Below, piece after piece: positions 9,123-21,612 of a stretch of DNA of 64,000 bases (position 1 is its first letter; the number at the start of each line of letters is the position of its first letter). The notes under the pieces are model-generated. The model saw only the letters and a list, made by a program, of their open reading frames with translations. It had not been told where the DNA came from and did no database searches. The DNA is taken from positions 17,842 to 81,841 of the forward strand of contig NZ_FOHI01000012.1 in the NCBI RefSeq assembly GCF_900111585.1, read 5' to 3'. Made by a program: the position numbers and the translations under genes. This stretch comes from Nitrosospira multiformis (GTDB lineage: Bacteria > Pseudomonadota > Gammaproteobacteria > Burkholderiales > Nitrosomonadaceae).

Positions 9123-9908
9123 ATGCGTCGTTTTTCCTTACCGCAGTTTTTTATTTTGCTCATTTTGTTAAGCCCGGTAATAGCTGTTGCTCATGGCATT
9201 TCCGAGGAAGACAAATTGCGGATGCTCAATGGCGGTTATCTGCAATACATCTGGCTCGGCGCTACACATATGCTCACCGGATACGATCACTTGCTGTTTC
9301 TGTTTGGCGTGGTGTTTTTTCTGACCAGCTTCAAGGATATCGCCAAGTTTGTAACAGCTTTCACAGTCGGTCACTGCATTACCCTTATTTTTGCAACTTT
9401 CTATCAGATCACCTGGAACTACTTTTTGATCGACGCGATTATTGCACTTAGCGTGATCTACAAGGGTTTTGACAATAACGGGGGGTTCCAGAAGTACCTG
9501 GACATGAAATCTCCCAACTTGTTGGGCGCGGTGTTCCTGTTCGGGTTACTACACGGCTTTGGTCTTTCCACTCGTCTCCAGCAGCTACCACTTGGCGACG
9601 ACAATACAGGCATTCTTTTACGGATATTGAGTTTTAATCTCGGCGTTGAGATTGGACAGATCGCCGCTTTGATAGTCATGGTCGCCATGCTTTCGCTATG
9701 GAGGCATAGACCGTCTTTTCAACGATTCAGCTTTGCCTCCAACCAAGCGCTTATTTATGCCGGCGTAGTATTACTGTTCATGCAGTTGCACGGGTATCAG
9801 CATGATATTGATCCCGATGGTTTTCGCTTCGCGAGTCAAGAGCACAGGCATGCGCACGAGGATTGGGAGATTGAGGAAAGTACCGATACAGAACACGAAA
9901 ATCTTTAA
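9123..9908 (+). CDS. HupE/UreJ-family membrane protein
   Basis: 261 aa. A signal-like first segment (FFILLILLSPVIAVAHG) is followed by about six membrane segments. The motif ATHMLTGYDHLLFLFG (H/D/H in a helix) and LFGLLHGFGLSTRL are hallmarks of HupE/UreJ proteins, implicated in nickel or cobalt uptake. The tail is His/Asp/Glu-rich (QEHRHAHEDWEIEE), fitting metal handling. No urease or hydrogenase genes are nearby. The small exported gene at 9934 follows after 25 bp and is probably co-transcribed. Confidence 0.82.
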   Translation: MRRFSLPQFFILLILLSPVIAVAHGISEEDKLRMLNGGYLQYIWLGATHMLTGYDHLLFLFGVVFFLTSFKDIAKFVTAFTVGHCITLIFATFYQITWNYFLIDAIIALSVIYKGFDNNGGFQKYLDMKSPNLLGAVFLFGLLHGFGLSTRLQQLPLGDDNTGILLRILSFNLGVEIGQIAALIVMVAMLSLWRHRPSFQRFSFASNQALIYAGVVLLFMQLHGYQHDIDPDGFRFASQEHRHAHEDWEIEESTDTEHENL

Positions 9909-9933
9909 TTTAATAACTCCAGGAGACTGCGTA

Positions 9934-10284
9934 ATGAGAAAACTATTGATGACAATGATCCTGACTGCCGGGCTAATTGGAGCTGGCGGCGCAGGGGCAG
10001 GGGAGAGTGGCCCTTGTCACTTTCACGGCAAAAAAGTTGCTTCGGAGGAAACTGTTTCCAATTGTGCGGCTGAGCGCAAAGAGCTCCTGATTATGGACGG
10101 CAAGATCGATCCATCATGGGAGCCTGTTGAACAAGACAAGATCGAGATGATAGATGGAAAAAAAGGCAAGGAATGGTTAGTCACCTTCGTTAACCCGGCT
10201 GTTGCCGACAAGACGAAAGAAAAGCTTTATATGTTCTTTACAGCGCCTGGAAACTTCATTGCCGCAAATTTTTCCGGGAAATAA
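9934..10284 (+). CDS. Small exported protein, probably DUF6488-type
   Basis: 116 aa. The ATG at 9934 has AGGAG eight bases upstream. The signal peptide is MRKLLMTMILTAGLIGAGGAGA. The mature protein starts with a CHFHGKK motif, has a second Cys (SNCAAERKE), and ends KLYMFFTAPGNFIAANFSGK. From memory this fits the family listed as DUF6488; treat the name as tentative. The Cys/His motif and the HupE/UreJ gene just upstream suggest a periplasmic metal-related role (inference). Confidence 0.65.
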   Translation: MRKLLMTMILTAGLIGAGGAGAGESGPCHFHGKKVASEETVSNCAAERKELLIMDGKIDPSWEPVEQDKIEMIDGKKGKEWLVTFVNPAVADKTKEKLYMFFTAPGNFIAANFSGK

Positions 10285-10291
10285 AAGGTTG

Positions 10292-10322
10292 GCACCTGAA
10301 CACTTCTTTCTTGGTCAGGTGC
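10292..10322. terminator. Shared bidirectional terminator hairpin
   Basis: GCACCTGA at 10292-10299 pairs perfectly with TCAGGTGC at 10315-10322. The hairpin lies between two convergent genes ending at 10284 and 10326 and can serve both, although its T-tracts are short. Confidence 0.65.
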
Positions 10323-10325
10323 TCC

Positions 10326-10676
10326 TTATAGTCCCACCTCAATCCGCCGCAGAATAAAAAAGAAAACAAAATAACACCCTATAGTAACTGCGACGGACAG
10401 GCTGAGGCTCAGCCAAAAGCCCAGGCCCTGCTTAAGCAATACGGGCAACAGCAGGAAAAACAGGAGTGAAGGTAACACCAACCAGAAAATTTGCTTTGAA
10501 AGGTCGGCAATCTGCGAAGGCGCAATGCCCTCAAGGTGGAGCCAAATGAACGCGAGCAACGACGTGAGCGGCAGAGATGCTACGAGTGCAGCAAATCCTG
10601 TGTTTCGCTTTGCAATTTCCGCGATAGCTACGATTACGATAGCAGAGACAAAAACTTTGAGCGCGTAATAAAGCAT
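10326..10676 (-). CDS. DUF3147 family membrane protein
   Basis: 116 aa with four predicted membrane segments. VIVAIAEIAKRNTGFAALVASLPLTSLLAFIWL is the signature part of DUF3147, a family of small inner-membrane proteins of unknown function. It is convergent with the exported-protein gene and divergent from chrA. Confidence 0.75.
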   Translation of the reverse strand: MLYYALKVFVSAIVIVAIAEIAKRNTGFAALVASLPLTSLLAFIWLHLEGIAPSQIADLSKQIFWLVLPSLLFFLLLPVLLKQGLGFWLSLSLSVAVTIGCYFVFFFILRRIEVGL

Positions 10677-10747
10677 AAGCCTATTTCGCCTTTTAGGCTG
10701 TCCTTGTTTTTTTTAACGATAAAAATTAATATTGCATCGCAAGATTC

Positions 10748-10834
10748 GGGGATTTAGCAGCCTCCCCATTCAAGACGCTTGCGTCCAAGGCCTGCTCCAA
10801 TCTTAAGGGTTGAATTCCCTATGGAGGAGAATGC
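10748..10834 (+). promoter_or_regulatory. Structured leader upstream of chrA
   Basis: Three potential stem-loops precede the ribosome binding site: GGGGA/TCCCC (10748-10752 with 10763-10767), a GACGC/GCGTC palindrome, and AGGG/CCCT just before GGAGGAGA. A nearly identical leader lies in inverted orientation at 22826-22914. There the first stem is one G:C pair longer on both arms, a paired change that suggests selection on RNA (or DNA) structure. Its place at the chrA start codon suggests control of chromate efflux expression. Confidence 0.55.
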
Positions 10835-12103
10835 ATGGACGTTTCAAGCCAAGGTATCACGATACTTGATTCAGATACATTCCCCACTGACCTGAATGAG
10901 AGCATAGCGCACGTACCACACGAGCCGCTTGGCCGTCTCTTTTTGCGCTTTTTGAAGTTCGGTTCACTGGCATGGGGCGGACCCGTTGCGCAAATCGCGA
11001 TGCTCCGGCACGAGTTGGTCGAGGAAGAGAAGTGGGTGAGCCCGCAGCACTTCAATCGGGTACTGGCGATGTATCAGGTGCTGCCTGGTCCCGAGGCACA
11101 CGAGTTGTGCGTGTACTTCGGCATGCTGGCGCGCGGGCGCACTGGCGGCATCCTGGCAGGACTCGGCTTCATGCTGCCTGGCTTCCTGCTCATGTTCATC
11201 CTGTCGTGGTTGTATGTTCACTATGGGCTACAGACGACGGGTACTATTGCGACTGTATTCGCTGTTGTGCAGGCAGCTGTCGCCGCGCTCATTGTGCGTG
11301 CGGTCCATCGCATCGGCAGTCACGTGCTGCTTGATGGATGGGCGTGGATCATCGCACTCATCGCCACGGTGGCTCAGCTCATAGGCATTCACTTCGCGAT
11401 CACGCTCATCGCGGGAGGCGCAGCTTACGTGCTGGCGAAGCGGGGCTGGACGTCGCTTGCCACCCTCTTGATGGTCCTGTTCGCCGTTGGAATAACCGGT
11501 TGGCTCGCTTTCAAAGGTTTCGATCTCGCTGGCATGGGTAGCGCGGCCACGCAGCAGGGGCAAGGCCAAGCGCAGCGTTCGCTAGGGGAGTTGTTCATCT
11601 CCGGACTAAAAGCCGGCATGCTGACATTTGGCGGCGCCTACACGGTTATACCGTTCCTGCAGGAGGACGCGGTTGCTGACGGGGCCTGGATGACGAACAC
11701 TCAGTTCCTTGATGGCTTGGCGCTATCCGGTTTGCTGCCCGCACCACTGATCATCTTTGCGACGTTTGTCGGTTACCTTGGCGGTGGTGCCGCCGGGGCG
11801 ATTGCACTGACAGTAGGCATCTTCCTGCCTGCCTTTGCCTTCACACTCCTCGCGCATGATCCTCTGGAGAAGCTTGTCAGCCAGCCGCGCATACGCATGT
11901 TCCTCGAGGGTGTCACGGCAGGAGTCGTCGGTTTGATCGCCGGGACCACCATCGCCCTGATGGTGGTCAGCATAGTGAACATTCCCACCGCGCTCGTCTT
12001 TGCGGTAGCGCTCACAGCCCTTTTTTATTTTAAGTCCAAGCTGACTATCCCGCTCGTTGTCGCCAGCGCTGCGCTTATAGGTTTTGCGATGAGCCTCCTC
12101 TAG
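10835..12103 (+). CDS. chrA: Chromate efflux transporter ChrA
   Basis: 422 aa, the usual size of a two-domain (long-chain) CHR transporter. The N-terminal CHR half (~25-200) starts FLRFLKFGSLAWGGPVAQIAM with VLPGPEAHELCVYFG. The C-terminal half (~250-415) starts GLKAGMLTFGGAYTVIPFLQ with LPAPLIIFATFVGYLG. Its role is export of chromate across the inner membrane. RBS GGAGGAGA precedes the ATG. No chrB is seen next to it. It is convergent with czcA. Confidence 0.92.
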   Translation: MDVSSQGITILDSDTFPTDLNESIAHVPHEPLGRLFLRFLKFGSLAWGGPVAQIAMLRHELVEEEKWVSPQHFNRVLAMYQVLPGPEAHELCVYFGMLARGRTGGILAGLGFMLPGFLLMFILSWLYVHYGLQTTGTIATVFAVVQAAVAALIVRAVHRIGSHVLLDGWAWIIALIATVAQLIGIHFAITLIAGGAAYVLAKRGWTSLATLLMVLFAVGITGWLAFKGFDLAGMGSAATQQGQGQAQRSLGELFISGLKAGMLTFGGAYTVIPFLQEDAVADGAWMTNTQFLDGLALSGLLPAPLIIFATFVGYLGGGAAGAIALTVGIFLPAFAFTLLAHDPLEKLVSQPRIRMFLEGVTAGVVGLIAGTTIALMVVSIVNIPTALVFAVALTALFYFKSKLTIPLVVASAALIGFAMSLL

Positions 12104-12132
12104 CGGAACAGACGCTTACCTCCAAGAAGGGC

Positions 12133-15351
<3,219 letters not shown>

Positions 15352-16893
15352 TTAATGGTCGTGAGTTGCGCCAGACTTGCCGAGCTCGGCCTTGATAGCA
15401 AAGCTGTTACCCGCCGCGTATTGTCCTCCCGCGGATAAACCCTTGAGAACTTCCACCATTTGTCCATCGCTGCGTCCGAGCTCGAGTGGCCGTGCTTCCA
15501 GGTATTCTCCGTAGCGCCCAAACACCACAGACCAATCACGAACTTTCTGTATGGCATCCGCGGATACAGCGACGGGCACCTGGATTTCTTCAGCTTCCAG
15601 CTCCGCGTTGACGAACATGCCTGGTCGCCATTTTCCATCCCGGTTATCAAGCTCGATCCGGGCTGTCGCGGTTCGGGTTTGCTCCCCTATCAGGGTGGTT
15701 ATATAAGTGATGAGGCCCTTATCCTCGATATCAAAAGCGGTTGCTTTGATGGTTGCCTTCTGGCCGACCTGAACCATCGCCAAATCCTTCGGGTACACGG
15801 TTATTGCCGTCCAGACTGTCGATACGTCGGCGATGGTATAGATCTCTTCGTCTTCCTTGAGCGTCTGACCCTGCGCGATTGCTTTTTCGATAACCAGTCC
15901 GGGGATTGGCGTACGAATTTCATAACGCGCGAGATTTCCTTCACGGTAGCTTGACTCCGGGCGTACTCCCAGTAAGCGCAGCTGTACCGCAGCCAAATCG
16001 ACTGAAATTTCCGCCTCGCTCAAGGACTGTTGCGCGGCAAGGTAGTCCTGTTTGGCTGAAATCCGGTCTTCCCAAAGGCGCCTCTCCCGTTCGAAAGTGG
16101 TTTGTGCCAGTGCCAGCCGTTTCTGGGCAACCCGATACTGACTGCGTAAATCCGCCAGCATCTGGCTTTCGATCACAGCCAGTACTTCCCCTTTTTTTAC
16201 TTGTTGACCGTGATGCGCGTGGACAGTCATCACAATCCCGGGTAGGCGGGGCACTACATGGACGATGGTATGTTCATTGAAGATGATCTCGCCCGGTCGG
16301 TGGAGTTTAGGCTTGATCACGGCGGGACCCGCGGTCATTATTTCGACTCCGACGCTTTTCAGCATTTCATCTGGCATTTCCACTCTCGCCTCAACCTGGC
16401 TGTATTTCCAATGGAACGTTTTGCCCTTCCAGTTCGCATCGATAAGCACGTCGAATGAATGAGGTTCCTCCACTATCTGGTCGCCAAGCAGGAAACTTGC
16501 CTGGGGCTTGAACGCAAACGCTTGCGCCGGCCCACCGAGGCGCGACAGGGTGACGGTAACCTTTGCTGCGGACGGCGGAAGCGGCTTGCCCTTCTCATAT
16601 AGATAAATCCGGAACTGCGGCGGTACGCCTTCCTCATAAATAGTTATTTCAAGGCCAAAGTCATCCGTTTTGAACAGCTTTCCACCCTTTGGGCCTCTGC
16701 TGTACGACGAGTCCGCCGTACCGTCTCTAGAATCCTGTTTGCTCTCACCGGATTTTTCACTCTTGGCGCTGTCTGAGGAATCGACTGAAGCAGAGCCAGA
16801 ATTCCTGTCCCATGTAAGAATCAGGCCAGCCAGCACAACGCCGATGGCGATCGTGCTGATAATGGGAACGAGCTGTTTCCTGTTTTTCACCAT
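15352..16893 (-). CDS. czcB: RND efflux periplasmic adaptor, CzcB-type
   Basis: 513 aa. An N-terminal membrane anchor (IISTIAIGVVLAGLILTW) is followed by a Ser/Asp/Lys-rich linker. An extra N-terminal domain comes next (GPKGGKLFKTDDFGLEITIYEEG...FRIYLYEKGKPL), then the lipoyl/hairpin/beta-barrel core of a membrane fusion protein (VVPRLPGIVMTVHAHHGQQVKKGEVL). It ends with the histidine-bearing sequence ATHDH. It couples czcA to the outer-membrane channel, and its stop and czcA's start are 15 bp apart. Confidence 0.88.
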   Translation of the reverse strand: MVKNRKQLVPIISTIAIGVVLAGLILTWDRNSGSASVDSSDSAKSEKSGESKQDSRDGTADSSYSRGPKGGKLFKTDDFGLEITIYEEGVPPQFRIYLYEKGKPLPPSAAKVTVTLSRLGGPAQAFAFKPQASFLLGDQIVEEPHSFDVLIDANWKGKTFHWKYSQVEARVEMPDEMLKSVGVEIMTAGPAVIKPKLHRPGEIIFNEHTIVHVVPRLPGIVMTVHAHHGQQVKKGEVLAVIESQMLADLRSQYRVAQKRLALAQTTFERERRLWEDRISAKQDYLAAQQSLSEAEISVDLAAVQLRLLGVRPESSYREGNLARYEIRTPIPGLVIEKAIAQGQTLKEDEEIYTIADVSTVWTAITVYPKDLAMVQVGQKATIKATAFDIEDKGLITYITTLIGEQTRTATARIELDNRDGKWRPGMFVNAELEAEEIQVPVAVSADAIQKVRDWSVVFGRYGEYLEARPLELGRSDGQMVEVLKGLSAGGQYAAGNSFAIKAELGKSGATHDH

Positions 16894-18304
16894 TTACTCC
16901 TCATAATCTTTCACAACGCTGCTATTGGTAGTTCGCTGATTCAAGACGCGATTGAGCGGTCTTCCAATGAGGCGTTCGATTTCGTTAATCAGGCGCTGAT
17001 AGTTCGCAAGTGCCCGCACATGCAGGATTTGGTTCTGGAACAAGGTTCGTTGCGCATCGAGCACTTCCAGGAAACTGAATCTGCCCAGTTCATAGCCTTT
17101 GTTGGTCACTTCGAAGGCGCTTCTTGCGGCAGGTAATATCTCGTTACGCAATACCCCAATCTCGTTCTGCACGGCAGATAGGGCTTCATAAGCCTGCACA
17201 AGCTCGGTTTTAAGCCATAAATCGGTTGCAATTTGTTCATCCAGCGCTTTATTCACGCGCTGGTGGGCTTCCCGTAGATTTCCCTGATTCCGGTCGAATA
17301 ACTGCAGCGGCATGGAAATGCCAACCAGCGCAGTGGTGCCGCCGGATTCCCAGTGTTTGATCACGCCCCCCAATGGTTATGTTTGGCACTCTTTGTGCCC
17401 GCTCCACTTCCAGCAGTGCCTCGCGGTGTTCTATTCCCTTTCTTGCACGATCTGCCATCGGACTGGAGAGGGAGAATTCAACAAGTGCTTCATAAGTCGG
17501 TAGAGTGACCGAAGCTTGAAGATCGCCGAGCACCTTCCCGAATTCGGGTAAGGAGTCACCCCACAGGAGGGCAAGCCGCTTGCGAGCTGAAGTAAGTTCC
17601 CGTTGTGCTTGCCCCAGTGCAATGCGCGTAGCGGAAAACGCTACCCCGATCTTAGTTTCCTCAATAGGAGGCACTTTGGCGGCCTGCACCCGCTTGCTTA
17701 CGGTATCCACCACCCGCTGCGCCAATTGCTGGCTCTCCTCGGCTAGCTTCAATTGCTCCTGCCCTGCGAGCACCTCGATAAACCCGTTCGCTACTCGGAC
17801 AGCAAGCTCAAGGCGTTTGGTTTCATAATCCTTGCCTGCCAGCTGCTGCCCAAGCGATGCCGCGTGCACCCGGGCTGCACGTTTTCCACCAAGCTCGATC
17901 AATTGGCTGACGCGAACAATTAAATCTTGCTGCTCGACGTTTTCTTTAATCGTTGGGTTTATGCTCGTACCAGGACGCTGCCCATTTCCCATGTTCCCCG
18001 CGTTATCCACGTTCACGGATAATTCAGGGTTCCGTAGCAGGCCAGCCTGTAAGATTGTCCCTTCCAGCGCGCGCACTTCCTTGTCAAATACGGCCAGTTC
18101 GGGGTTGTGCTGTAGCGCGAGATACAGCGCTTCTTCGAGGGTAAGGTCTTTTTTTTTCGCCACTAAAGAGAGGCTGCTTGTATCAGGGGGAACACCGGTG
18201 AAAGTATCTTCAGCAATAGCTGAAGAGACGCCATAGTCGGCAAGAAAAAGCCATCCCAGCGGCAGGACGTACCATGTGCGCGTGAATGCTAAGTAAAGAT
18301 TCAT
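16894..18304 (-). pseudogene. czcC: Outer-membrane efflux channel CzcC-type, frameshifted
   Basis: An ATG at 18304 has CCGAGG upstream. Residues 1 to ~310 read an intact TolC-like outer-membrane factor with a signal peptide and LTLEEALYLALQHNPEL. At a run of six C on the plus strand (17366-17371) the frame is lost. Five C would join NITIGG directly to VIKHWESGG and then MPLQLFDRNQGNLREA, restoring a ~470-aa CzcC. The downstream half ends overlapping the czcB start by the usual few bases. Either a true frameshift, a phase-variable tract or a sequencing error. Confidence 0.85.
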
Positions 18305-18464
18305 GAAAATCCTCGGCAAATATCATGCGAAACGCTCGATTGAGCGAATCGACTGAAACGAGCAAGATCGAGTCCTTTTTGCGAATACAGTCAGCCGTGC
18401 GCTAAAAATAGCGGATGGTCTGGTTGCATCGTGCTGTCGGGAATCCCACCCGGAGGCTAACTGC

Positions 18465-18845
18465 TTATGCGAGGGGAATGCTTCGGGGAGGACGCAGAGG
18501 AGAATCCAGAATGGAATCGGGAATGTTGGCCAAGACAAATGCCATCAAAATTTCAATAGCACTGAAAGCCGGAACGATCAGCGGCGGCATAAAGAAAAAC
18601 GGCTGATACTGTCCTACCGCGTGCAGGTATAGATGAGTCGCGGCATCCAGATGATCATCGTCATTTCCTTCGGGGTGATGGTGATCGTCAAGATGCGCCG
18701 CTGGATCGAGAGAAAGGACATGATGATGTGCATGATCAAGCTCATGCGCAACCAGCTTGGCATTAAATGCCCAACCACATGCGTTGGCGAGTATACCGAC
18801 CAGTAACGCAAATAGGACATAGTGGCGGACAAAGCGCGTTTTCAT
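18465..18845 (-). CDS. His-rich exported protein upstream of czcCBA (CzcI-like position)
   Basis: 126 aa. A hydrophobic N-terminus (VLFALLVGILANACGWA) is followed by a His/Asp-rich segment (HELDHAHHHVLSLD, HLDDHHHPEGNDDDH), a Pro-rich hydrophobic stretch and a C-terminal PLRPPRSIPLA. Size, signal peptide, His-rich middle and place at the head of the czc operon resemble CzcI, a periplasmic protein linked to czc regulation. Family membership is not certain. It ends 160 bp before czcC. Confidence 0.6.
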   Translation of the reverse strand: MKTRFVRHYVLFALLVGILANACGWAFNAKLVAHELDHAHHHVLSLDPAAHLDDHHHPEGNDDDHLDAATHLYLHAVGQYQPFFFMPPLIVPAFSAIEILMAFVLANIPDSILDSPLRPPRSIPLA

Positions 18846-19084
18846 CTCACTGCGATTATATAACTAAAAAACCGGGGACATTCAATCTTCGCCAGGGGAA
18901 GTGAAACATCAACTCACTGATATCCTGCTATGAATTAATGCAAGTATTTAGAGTGACGGTAGAGAATAGAAGATTTTTTGTTGAAGTGTTTCTGTCTTTT
19001 TAGCTGCCGTAGCACCGCAATCCATTATGCTTTTGCATACAGCATATGTATATGGAGAGTGGCAGGTGAATTACACTGTTCGCA

Positions 19085-20179
19085 CTAATCCCGTTGACCT
19101 ATCTTCCAAGTGCCCAGATTATTTTCCTTTCTACTCATTGCTTCGTGTACCGCCCCGGCTACGATATGCTGCACCAGATTGTAGAATATGATCGGGACCA
19201 TTATGTTCGGGTAGGAAGATAAAGCTAAAGATGCAAGAACCAATCCAGTTCCGTTATTGTTCATCCCCAGTCCAAACATGAGCGAGATGTCTTCCGCCCG
19301 GTTCAATTTGAACAAGCGGCCGAGGCCATGGCCAGCGGCAAACAGGGTTAAGCAAAGTCCTGCCGTAATGACCAATGTGATGGCCAGAAAATCAAAATCG
19401 TGTTCAGCCATGGCTTGCGGCAAAGATACTGAAGCATTAGAGTAATTCAATAACAGCAAGACAGCGGCATTGATAAGCTTCAGATAGGGCACACCCCTTG
19501 TTTGCCAGTCTTTGCTAATCATCAGGCGTGTTGCAATACCCAGCAACGACGGCAGCACCACCCAAATGCCGAGGAAGCCACCGGAGCCGTATGCCGCCAG
19601 CCCCCGCAAAACTTTCTCGTACTCCTCTGAAGCCATTTCGCTAAAAATATCGAATGCTACCGGAGTGACGATGGGACTCAGAATGATGGAAAAAAAAACC
19701 AATCCCAGGCTTAAGGCCAGATTCCCGTTGGAGTTTTGTGCCCATGTAGTAGATGAGCCTGCGATCGGCATGGCGGCGACCAGCGCGAGCCCTACAAGAA
19801 TATATTGGACTTCGAACGGTTCGTACCAGCGCCGCATGGCTATGGTCATCCCATAAATATAAATAATGGGGATGATCAGATTTGCCGCCAATCCAGCCAG
19901 CAACAAATATTTCTTCTGCATGAGGTCTTTCACATGGGAGCATCTCAGCCCCAGGCCAGCGTTGAACATGAGTATGGCGAGCATAATCATCAGCAACGAT
20001 GCGCTGGTTCTGTGCTGGAAAATATTTATCTCGCCAAAAGAAACATCTCTGATCCATAGCCCAGGAACTGGCAAGATCACCGCAATAACATACGCGGCGA
20101 TCAGGAACCAGAGTAGGTGGCGGTGAAAAAAATGGGATATTGAGAGTAGAAACAATTTATCCGTATCTTTCTGGAGCAT
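19085..20179 (-). CDS. SBF (bile acid:sodium symporter / arsenite-type) family transporter
   Basis: 364 aa with about ten membrane segments. The segment LMIMLAILMFNAGLGLRCSHVKDL, the AAMPIAGSSTTWAQNSNGNLAL stretch and LMFGLGMNNNGTGLVLASLAL are typical of the SBF/ACR3-related fold. I cannot tell an organic-anion symporter from an arsenite exporter by sequence alone. The metal-resistance neighbourhood slightly favours a detoxification role. No ars regulator or reductase is adjacent. Confidence 0.75.
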   Translation of the reverse strand: MLQKDTDKLFLLSISHFFHRHLLWFLIAAYVIAVILPVPGLWIRDVSFGEINIFQHRTSASLLMIMLAILMFNAGLGLRCSHVKDLMQKKYLLLAGLAANLIIPIIYIYGMTIAMRRWYEPFEVQYILVGLALVAAMPIAGSSTTWAQNSNGNLALSLGLVFFSIILSPIVTPVAFDIFSEMASEEYEKVLRGLAAYGSGGFLGIWVVLPSLLGIATRLMISKDWQTRGVPYLKLINAAVLLLLNYSNASVSLPQAMAEHDFDFLAITLVITAGLCLTLFAAGHGLGRLFKLNRAEDISLMFGLGMNNNGTGLVLASLALSSYPNIMVPIIFYNLVQHIVAGAVHEAMSRKENNLGTWKIGQRD

Positions 20180-20300
20180 CCGGTCGGATGACTTGTACGC
20201 ACATTAGGTAGGCCAAATAGCCGGGAACTCACCAAAGGAAGATCAACACCTCGCAATCTGTCGCATTGTTCAACGCCTCATCGCTGTTTTTTAGAATGAG

Positions 20301-21584
20301 TCATTCTCGCTCCAATGGAACATTCACGTGCCTGAAGGACACCAGCAACGCCAAATCATATGCAATCTTTAAAGCTCCACAAGCAATTAAGGGAGCGCTA
20401 AGAAGCCCGCCGGCCAGCAAGGCGCCCCCCAAGCTTGGACTCAGGATTGAGGCGAGGCTGCGGGGTACGGTAGTGAAGCTCGCGGCAGCAGCGCGCTCCG
20501 GTGCCGTAACTGCGGCCATCACGTATGCAGTCCGTGTGGGCACATCCATCTGAGATAATGCACTTCGCACGAACAATAGCGTCAGCGCGATTTCTACGTT
20601 TGGAGCAATCGCCGCAAAAATGAGGCACACGTTCGCAGGAATGTGAGTGAAGACCATCGTGTTAAGCAGCCCGATCTTGCGTGCAACTACCGGTGCAGCG
20701 AGTTGTGATCCGGCTGATAGAAACCCTGCGCAGAAGAAGAAGGTTCCTGCCTCTCCCGTTGAGAGTCCAAAGCGCTCAAAAAGCCAGAGTGTGAGTAGCG
20801 AATTCACAACCAGTCCACCGGCAAATGCATCAATGCTGAACAACATCGCAAGCTTGAAAACGATACCGCGTGACGGACCTAGCGGCGCTGGTAGTTGCCT
20901 GGTAGAGATGTCGCCCGCTGGCAGGGCCCGATAGAGCAGCCAAACCAATCCGCCGAGCAGGCCGTATAGCACGAACATTGTGCGCAAACCCTCAATCAAG
21001 GGTAGCCCTGCCCATTGCATCAGCCAGGAGGGGATGCCAGCGGCCAAGCCGCCTACAGCCGCGCTTAGCGAGCCAGTAAGCGTGTAACGGGCAAACAGAG
21101 TGGTGCGTAGGGTGCCGGGTGCCGCCTGTGCCAGATGGGCATGCTCAAGCGGCAAAAACATGCTCACATCGCCCGAACTCGGATTAAGGGTTCCAACAAA
21201 TGCAACAACGAGGAGTGGCCAAAATGAAGAGACGCTCGCGAAAGCAAGGCCGGTAGCTGCCATTAACAGGGCAGCGAACAGCAACAGTCGGCGGCTTGAC
21301 CATCGGTGGCCGATTACCCCGATCGCCAGTGTCGCCAAGGCCGATCCCGCGAGGGTGGCCGTACTTAAATAACCTACGTCCAGCTGGCCAAATCCCAGCG
21401 CCAGGAGATACGCAGGCAGAAGCACGACCACATAACCGTCTGCAAAACCACGCAACGCCCGAGCGATCAGTAGTGGAGAAGCAGTTTTGGGTACTCCTAC
21501 AGGCATGAGCAAGCGGGCAAGTATCCTGCCGGTCCGACCTGTTTCCACCGACTTAACCTTCTCTACCTGATCCACCACGGGCAC
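20301..21584 (-). CDS. MFS transporter
   Basis: 427 aa with twelve predicted membrane segments and MFS features (LIARALRGFADGYVVVLLPAYLLALGF in helix 1; VGYLSTATLAGSALATLAIGVIGHRWSSRR around the first cytoplasmic loop). Substrate unknown. It lies 28 bp downstream of the DUF1259 gene and is probably in one transcript with it. As part of the chrA/czc block it is likely an exporter of metal ions or metalloid compounds. Confidence 0.8.
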   Translation of the reverse strand: MPVVDQVEKVKSVETGRTGRILARLLMPVGVPKTASPLLIARALRGFADGYVVVLLPAYLLALGFGQLDVGYLSTATLAGSALATLAIGVIGHRWSSRRLLLFAALLMAATGLAFASVSSFWPLLVVAFVGTLNPSSGDVSMFLPLEHAHLAQAAPGTLRTTLFARYTLTGSLSAAVGGLAAGIPSWLMQWAGLPLIEGLRTMFVLYGLLGGLVWLLYRALPAGDISTRQLPAPLGPSRGIVFKLAMLFSIDAFAGGLVVNSLLTLWLFERFGLSTGEAGTFFFCAGFLSAGSQLAAPVVARKIGLLNTMVFTHIPANVCLIFAAIAPNVEIALTLLFVRSALSQMDVPTRTAYVMAAVTAPERAAAASFTTVPRSLASILSPSLGGALLAGGLLSAPLIACGALKIAYDLALLVSFRHVNVPLERE

Positions 21585-21612
21585 AGGCCTCCCAGGATTG
21601 TGTCACACAGGA

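Noticed and set aside
19085..20179. Calling the SBF transporter an arsenite exporter (acr3)
   Set aside because: No arsR or arsC nearby and the sequence fits the wider SBF family equally well.
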